Assembly (NCBI GenBank): GCA_903938815.1
Contig: CAJAES010000065.1
Location: forward strand, 1 to 46,027
Direction: 5' to 3'
DNA: 46,027 nt
DNA from: an uncultured beta proteobacterium
GTDB lineage: Bacteria > Pseudomonadota > Gammaproteobacteria > Burkholderiales > Burkholderiaceae_C
Under the pieces are notes generated by a model. That model searched no databases, was not told the DNA's origin, and saw only the letters and a list, made by a program, of their open reading frames with translations. How positions within the stretch are numbered: the first letter of the stretch is position 1; each line of letters starts with the position of its first letter. Shown here in pieces: positions 41,803-46,027 of the stretch. A program made the position numbers and the translations under genes.

Positions 41803-43983
41803 ATGAACCGTTGTCTGATGGCCGTGGTCACCCTGGTCACACCATGCCTCTTGTTTGCGCAGAGCATCGATGCGATACAGGCCGTAGCGCTGCAGCCCAA
41901 CGAAGTCTTGCCTCTGGATGGCACGCTGTCGCACCCGGCGTGGCGTCGAGCGCCGATGTTCGAGCGCTTCATTGAAAGGGATCCAGTCAATGGCGCCGCA
42001 CCGCCACAGGCCACCCAGGTGCAGGTGCTGTTCGACAGCAACGCGATCTACGTCGGCGTCACGGCACTTGACACCCAGCCGTCGCTGATTCGCGATGTGC
42101 TGGTGCGTGCCGACCAGGTGAGCAGGTCGCAGGACTTCGTCGTTGTCTACATCGACGCGATCGGGCAACGGCAGTCGGCGCAATTCTTCCGCGTCAACGC
42201 CGCCGGCAGCACGTCCGACGGCATGCACACGGCGGCCGACGATCGCGAGGATTTCGCGCCCGACTTCGATTGGGACGCCGCCACCGCGCGAAACGCGCAG
42301 GGCTGGTCGGCGGTGTTCCGGCTGCCCTTCGCGTCGCTGCGCTTTTCCGAAGGCCGTCTCGACTGGAAGATCATGGTGGCGCGCCGGCTGCCCCGCGAGC
42401 AGTTCCACCTGATGGCGTCGGTGCCGATCCCGCGCGACTCGCCGAGTTTCATCCACACGATGCAGCCGCTGCAGGGCGTGGTGCTGCCCGAGGAACACAG
42501 CTTCCTGACGGTACGTCCCAGCCTGTCGCTGCGCGCCAGGCGGGACGAGGCAGGCGTCCGCAACGACGTCGCTGCCAGCCTCGACGTGAAGTGGCGCCCG
42601 CGGGCCGAGCTCGTGTTCGACGCGACGCTGAACCCCGACTTCTCGCAGGTGGCCCTCGACGTGCCGCAGCTCGCCGGGAACACACGCTTTGCCTTGTCTC
42701 TCCCGGAAAAGCGCGCATTCTTCTTCGAGTCGGCCGATCTGCTGAGCACACCCACCGATGCCTTCTACACCCGCAGCTTCACGGAGCCGCGTTGGGGTGT
42801 GCGCGCCACCTGGCGCAGCCCGGAGTGGGCTGGCAGCGGCTTCCTGGTCGACGACCGAGGCGGCGGCGTAGTGCTGCTGCCCGGGCCCTACGGCACTGGC
42901 GCTATCGTGCAACCGGCATCGCGCAGCATGGCTGCCCGGGTGCACGGCGACCAGGGTTCATTGCAGCTCGGCGCCTTGGTTAGTTCCCGTCGCTATGCCA
43001 ATGCTGCAGGTCAGAACGACGTGGTGGGCGTGGACGGCAGTTGGCACGGCGGCGGCGCCTGGCGCGCCCGCGCCCAGTGGCTGCATTCGCGCACCGACGC
43101 CTACACCAGGCGCGTCGACGGTGACCGCGTGTATGCCAAGCTGTGGAGGCTGACCGACGAGAGCGAAATGAACATCGCTGTCGACGACAGTGGGGCCGGC
43201 TTTCGCCAGGACATGGGCTTCGTCAATCAGGTCGGGGTCCGCCGTGTCACCGGTTTTGCCAGCCGGACGTGGCACGGTCTGGGGCAGCTTAATGAGTTTG
43301 CCATCAACGCCCAGGTCGAGCAGGTGCGCGATCGCGCCCTCGGGCAGGTGGTGTCGCAGGATTTCCGCCCCGGCATCTACGTGAGCGCTGCGCGCAACCT
43401 GGAATGGTGGCTGGAGGCTCACCCACTGTCGATGGTTCGCTTGACGGCCGACGCGCCGCTGCTGCATCAGCGGTACCTTGCGAGTGGGCTGGCAGTGTCG
43501 CCTGCGCCCTGGTTTCCCCTGCTCGACACCGACTTCAACATCGGGCGCCTCGCCGACACGGTGGCCGGCGAAGTGCGGCCGGGCCTGCGCTGGAATCTCA
43601 CCGCGAAGCTTCGCGCCATGTCTCACCTGGAAGCCGAGGCCACGCTGTCGACGGCCAGGCTGAAGAACGACGGCGCGAAGGTCTATCGCGAGACGGCGGT
43701 GCAGACCCTGGTCGTGTGGCACTTCGACGCCAGCCAAAACCTCCGCGCCATCGTGCAAAGCAGCTCGCTGGACCGGCGCGCCGAGGTCAGTCGGTCGATC
43801 GCCGCGCAGCACGACCGGAGTCGGGCTGGATCGCTCACCTACACCTGGCGGCACTCGGCCGGAACCATGCTGTATGTGGGCGGCGGCCAGGCCCGAAGCG
43901 GGGACGGCCCGGTGACCCGCGAGGTCTTCGTCAAGCTGCAGTTCGACACCGACAGGCTGCCTGGCCTCCTGGCCCGGCCATGA
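41803..43983 (+). CDS. DUF5916-type outer-membrane protein with CBM9-like N-terminal domain
   Basis: 726 residues from ATG 41803, chosen because a signal peptide begins there (MNRCLMAVVTLVTPCLLFAQ). The N-terminal ~200 residues are like a CBM9-type DOMON domain (DGTLSHPAWRRAPMFERFIE, VQVLFDSNAIYVGVTALDTQ, WSAVFRLPFASLRF). The remainder (PEKRAFFFESADLLSTPTDA, then alternating strands to the end VKLQFDTDRLPGLLARP) looks like a beta-barrel. This matches the DUF5916 family, probably outer-membrane or surface proteins; the function is unknown. It is 38 bp ahead of the Tat-exported PLP enzyme and probably co-transcribed with it. Confidence 0.85.
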   Translation: MNRCLMAVVTLVTPCLLFAQSIDAIQAVALQPNEVLPLDGTLSHPAWRRAPMFERFIERDPVNGAAPPQATQVQVLFDSNAIYVGVTALDTQPSLIRDVLVRADQVSRSQDFVVVYIDAIGQRQSAQFFRVNAAGSTSDGMHTAADDREDFAPDFDWDAATARNAQGWSAVFRLPFASLRFSEGRLDWKIMVARRLPREQFHLMASVPIPRDSPSFIHTMQPLQGVVLPEEHSFLTVRPSLSLRARRDEAGVRNDVAASLDVKWRPRAELVFDATLNPDFSQVALDVPQLAGNTRFALSLPEKRAFFFESADLLSTPTDAFYTRSFTEPRWGVRATWRSPEWAGSGFLVDDRGGGVVLLPGPYGTGAIVQPASRSMAARVHGDQGSLQLGALVSSRRYANAAGQNDVVGVDGSWHGGGAWRARAQWLHSRTDAYTRRVDGDRVYAKLWRLTDESEMNIAVDDSGAGFRQDMGFVNQVGVRRVTGFASRTWHGLGQLNEFAINAQVEQVRDRALGQVVSQDFRPGIYVSAARNLEWWLEAHPLSMVRLTADAPLLHQRYLASGLAVSPAPWFPLLDTDFNIGRLADTVAGEVRPGLRWNLTAKLRAMSHLEAEATLSTARLKNDGAKVYRETAVQTLVVWHFDASQNLRAIVQSSSLDRRAEVSRSIAAQHDRSRAGSLTYTWRHSAGTMLYVGGGQARSGDGPVTREVFVKLQFDTDRLPGLLARP

Positions 43984-44021
43984 AGGGTCCGCTGTCGAAT
44001 TGGTGTTCAGGAGAAGTTGGT

Positions 44022-45203
44022 ATGCCGCATCAGAACAGAAGAAGCTTCCTGAAGTCGTCCGGAGTGACCGCTGTTCCGGCAATCTGGACTGCTTCGGTTG
44101 CGCAGGCCATGCCCGTGCAAGGGCGCCCCGCTGTTCCTGCCCGCCCGGTCATCAAGTTCTACGACGACGGAGAGACATTCGACGTGGGGGATTACATCGG
44201 TGAATTGCAGCGGATTCATGAGGCGAAGCCCATCGAGGTGGACTTCTATGGTGAAGGAGGCGTGGCCCAGGCGCTGGAAAGCCGGTTCGCGGAGATCACC
44301 GGGAAGAAGAAGGCCGCGCTGATACCTACCGGCACGCTTGCCAACCAGCTCGCCATCTCGGTGCTCAGCAGCCAGAAGTCCAAGGTGTTCGTGCAGGAGA
44401 CTAGTCATGTCTATCGCGACGAAGCCGATGCCGCCCAGGCGGTGTTTCGAAAGAGATTGATCCCGTTGGCGAAGGACAGGCCGTATTTCACGGTGGACGA
44501 GCTGCGGCAGGCCATCGACGACGTCAAGGGCCGCGAGCTGTTTCCTGGCAACATTGGCGTCGTCTCGATCGAAAATCCAGTCCGCAGGGCCGACGGCCGG
44601 GTGGTCCCCATTGAGGAGATCAGGAGGATCAGCGCCTTTTGCAGGCGGAACGGCATCAAGCTCCATCTGGATGGCGCGCGCCTGCACATTGCATCCGCCT
44701 GGCGCGGCGTGCCCGTGCTGGAATACTGCTCCTACTTCGACACCGCCTACGTGTCCTTGTACAAGTATCTTGGAGCCTATGCGGGCGCCGTTCTCTGCGG
44801 TGATGAAGAGGTGATCTCGGCAATGCCTCATCTGGTCAAGATGCATGGCGGAGGATTGCAGAGCAATTGGACGAACACTGCCATCGCACTGCACCGTCTG
44901 GATGGCCTGGAGGCCAGGCTGCGTGATTCGATTGCAAGGGCAAACGAGATATTTCCGCTGCTCAATCGCATACCTGGATTGAGAGTCACGCCTCTGGAGG
45001 GGGGGACCAACATGTATTCGATGGAGGTGACGAATCCGATAGATGGCAAGAAGATGCAGCAGGTGCTCAAGGACGTCCATGGCATCAAGATCGACGCCCT
45101 GGACGCGGCGAACAGGACCTTGCTGACCGTCAATGAAACGCTTCTGTACAGGGACGCGGATTTCGTGGCGAGTGCCTTTGCTCACGCGATGAAGCTGTCG
45201 TAG
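44022..45203 (+). CDS. Threonine aldolase-like PLP enzyme with Tat signal
   Basis: 393 residues. The fold is that of beta-eliminating lyase/threonine aldolases: VDFYGEGG, PTGTLANQLAI (102-112), ETSHVYRDEADAAQA, LHLDGAR (214-220) and the PLP lysine K248 in SLYKYLGAYAGAVLCG. The start ATG 44022 is supported by AGGAGA at 44009-44014. The N-terminus has a twin-arginine signal, RRSFLK (6-11), followed by a hydrophobic stretch and AQA, so a folded, PLP-loaded enzyme is predicted to be exported to the periplasm. Threonine aldolases normally act in the cytoplasm, so this is unusual. It could cleave beta-hydroxy amino acids outside the cell membrane. A link to the NRPS product is inference from proximity. 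Confidence 0.85.
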   Translation: MPHQNRRSFLKSSGVTAVPAIWTASVAQAMPVQGRPAVPARPVIKFYDDGETFDVGDYIGELQRIHEAKPIEVDFYGEGGVAQALESRFAEITGKKKAALIPTGTLANQLAISVLSSQKSKVFVQETSHVYRDEADAAQAVFRKRLIPLAKDRPYFTVDELRQAIDDVKGRELFPGNIGVVSIENPVRRADGRVVPIEEIRRISAFCRRNGIKLHLDGARLHIASAWRGVPVLEYCSYFDTAYVSLYKYLGAYAGAVLCGDEEVISAMPHLVKMHGGGLQSNWTNTAIALHRLDGLEARLRDSIARANEIFPLLNRIPGLRVTPLEGGTNMYSMEVTNPIDGKKMQQVLKDVHGIKIDALDAANRTLLTVNETLLYRDADFVASAFAHAMKLS

Positions 45204-45910
45204 GCAGCCCTGCGGATTTGATCCCGGGCCACGATCGCCGGTTCGCCACGCGTGGCGCCGCGTCGCGGCCATCAGTTCCGGCTGCCATACCCGCCCGGCG
45301 CCGCCCGGGGTCCGCCGCAGGGGGCGGTGGCGCAGGCATCATCGGCCTCCACCATGCGCCATGCGCTATGAGCGCCCGCGGTGCAGTCGCTGCCGCCCGA
45401 TGGCGCGTCCGCGCGCAGTCCGAACAGTTCGCGCAGCGCCTGCCGGTACCGCGGCTGGCCGACGGCGTTGGTACTGCGATCCGCTTGATTTCGGTGTAAA
45501 AAGTGACGGTTCAAGCCTGCCCGGATCGCGAGGATTGGCGCGGGGTTCGTTTGCAGGCCACTGCCAAGCGCTTGTCGGGCAACGCGTTTCTGTTGGTCTC
45601 GCGATCGGGCCGACGACCAGGGGCGCGAAATGACGTCCTGATAAGAACACTTCTCAGGACACGGGCGGGAGCCGATCACGTTTCGATCCAGCTCAAGCCT
45701 GTTCCTTTGCCTTCATCTCGAGTGCGGCTCATGGACGTGCCCCCCAGAACGAAGCGGCGATCTGACGCGGCCACAGCCGCCAAGCTTGGTCATTTGCACC
45801 AAATCACCTTGCCCTCGCGCAATACGAAGTGGCTCTTGCAGCCTGATTTCCTCCACACGGATGGGACCAATGTTGGCCTCCCAAGTTCGCCGCGGAATAT
45901 CCAGCGCGGC
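45204..45910. other. Degraded spacer between the PLP enzyme and an IS66 end
   Basis: No convincing gene. A frame at 45713-45931 on the minus strand (DIPRRTWEANIGPIRVEEIR) may be the remains of a gene interrupted by the IS element, but its start lies within the IS end and I cannot name it. A stem-loop is described separately at 45635-45660. Confidence 0.4.
45635..45660. repeat. Second 11-4-11 dyad
   Basis: GTCCTGATAAG at 45635-45645 and CTTCTCAGGAC at 45650-45660 are inverted with one mismatch, separated by AACA. The geometry equals that of the dyad at 5333-5358, and both left arms contain TGATAA (seven of eleven positions agree). Confidence 0.4.
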
Positions 45911-46027
45911 GTAAGCGTCCGGCGAAGTCATCTTGACTTCGCCGTAGATGCTCAGTGAGCGGTCGCCAGCGGCATCCAGCGGTGCGGCAGGAGTTCTTCG
46001 ACCTTGCTGGCCGGTTGGGTCGGCAGC
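45911..46027 (-). mobile_element. IS66-family element, end only (continues beyond window)
   Basis: GTAAGCG at 45911 is the usual terminal sequence of IS66-family elements. A perfect hairpin (GGCGAAGTCA-TCT-TGACTTCGCC, 45921-45943) lies just inside it. The end of a transposase frame follows. The other end is outside the window. Confidence 0.6.
45952..46027 (-). CDS. IS66-family transposase, C-terminal fragment (partial)
   Basis: The minus-strand frame reads LPTQPASKVEELLPHRWM, then PLATAH and a TGA at 45952-45954. The 'xxR/K-V/I-E-E-L-L-P' ending is characteristic of IS66 TnpC proteins. Only the last 24 codons are inside the window, so integrity cannot be judged. Confidence 0.6.
   Translation of the reverse strand, partial: LPTQPASKVEELLPHRWMPLATAH

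Noticed and set aside
1..46027. CRISPR array, tRNA or rRNA genes
   Set aside because: No regularly spaced repeat array, tRNA T-loop or rRNA-like segment was seen on either strand.

Overview
The window is about 46 kb of GC-rich DNA. Its gene families (a plasmid-type integrase with an N-terminal DUF3701 region, a DUF5397-like small protein, an IS3-type OrfA and the end of an IS66 transposase) are typical of Burkholderiales (Betaproteobacteria). That assignment is inference from family composition, not from a marker gene. A parAB partition locus with three parS-like palindromes, a tyrosine recombinase, toxin-antitoxin-like pairs and IS remnants suggest a plasmid, chromid or integrative element. 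No replication initiator or conjugation gene is inside the window.

Layout. (1) 1-2600: two 18-bp direct repeats, parA, parB, and three copies of a palindrome centred on TGGAAACC-N-GGTTTCCA. (2) 2680-5400: a 619-residue tyrosine recombinase on the minus strand. Its 3' end and flank are tandemly duplicated, and the outer copy is a decayed pseudogene. A 26-bp dyad lies upstream of the gene. (3) 5680-12900, accessory cargo: a nucleotidyltransferase/HTH pair with regularly spaced GTTGCAAC operators, a small protein coupled to an XRE-ImmA/IrrE metallopeptidase, several small unknown proteins, a lipoprotein, an XRE regulator and a GNAT-like protein. (4) 13020-13640: a truncated transposase OrfA. (5) 13665-41469: the main content, a nonribosomal peptide (NRPS) locus. 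(6) 41803-45203: a probable outer-membrane DUF5916 protein and a threonine-aldolase-like PLP enzyme with a Tat signal. (7) 45204-46027: degraded spacer and the end of an IS66-family element that runs out of the window.

The NRPS locus is one long minus-strand operon-like run, read from high to low coordinates: possible small ORF, cobalamin-type radical SAM enzyme with a natural His-rich tail, C-A-T-C-A-T-C synthetase, A-T protein, MbtH-like protein, diaminobutyrate aminotransferase, SbnA-like enzyme, C-A-T-C synthetase, MFS exporter, SbnB-like dehydrogenase, A-T-C synthetase. A DUF2087 protein, a Sfp-type phosphopantetheinyl transferase and a methyltransferase lie at the distal end, and an Fe(II)/2-oxoglutarate oxygenase lies before the head. 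The aminotransferase should make L-2,4-diaminobutyrate (Dab) and the SbnA/SbnB pair should make L-2,3-diaminopropionate (Dap). Both A domains of the large synthetase read as DIWEMTADDK, one residue from the usual Dab code DIWELTADDK. The likely product is a short cationic peptide rich in Dab and Dap, possibly hydroxylated and methylated. No thioesterase or reductase release domain is visible, three synthetases end in a condensation domain, and the first C domain of the large protein has lost its catalytic histidine. This is the strongest candidate in the window for an undescribed system.
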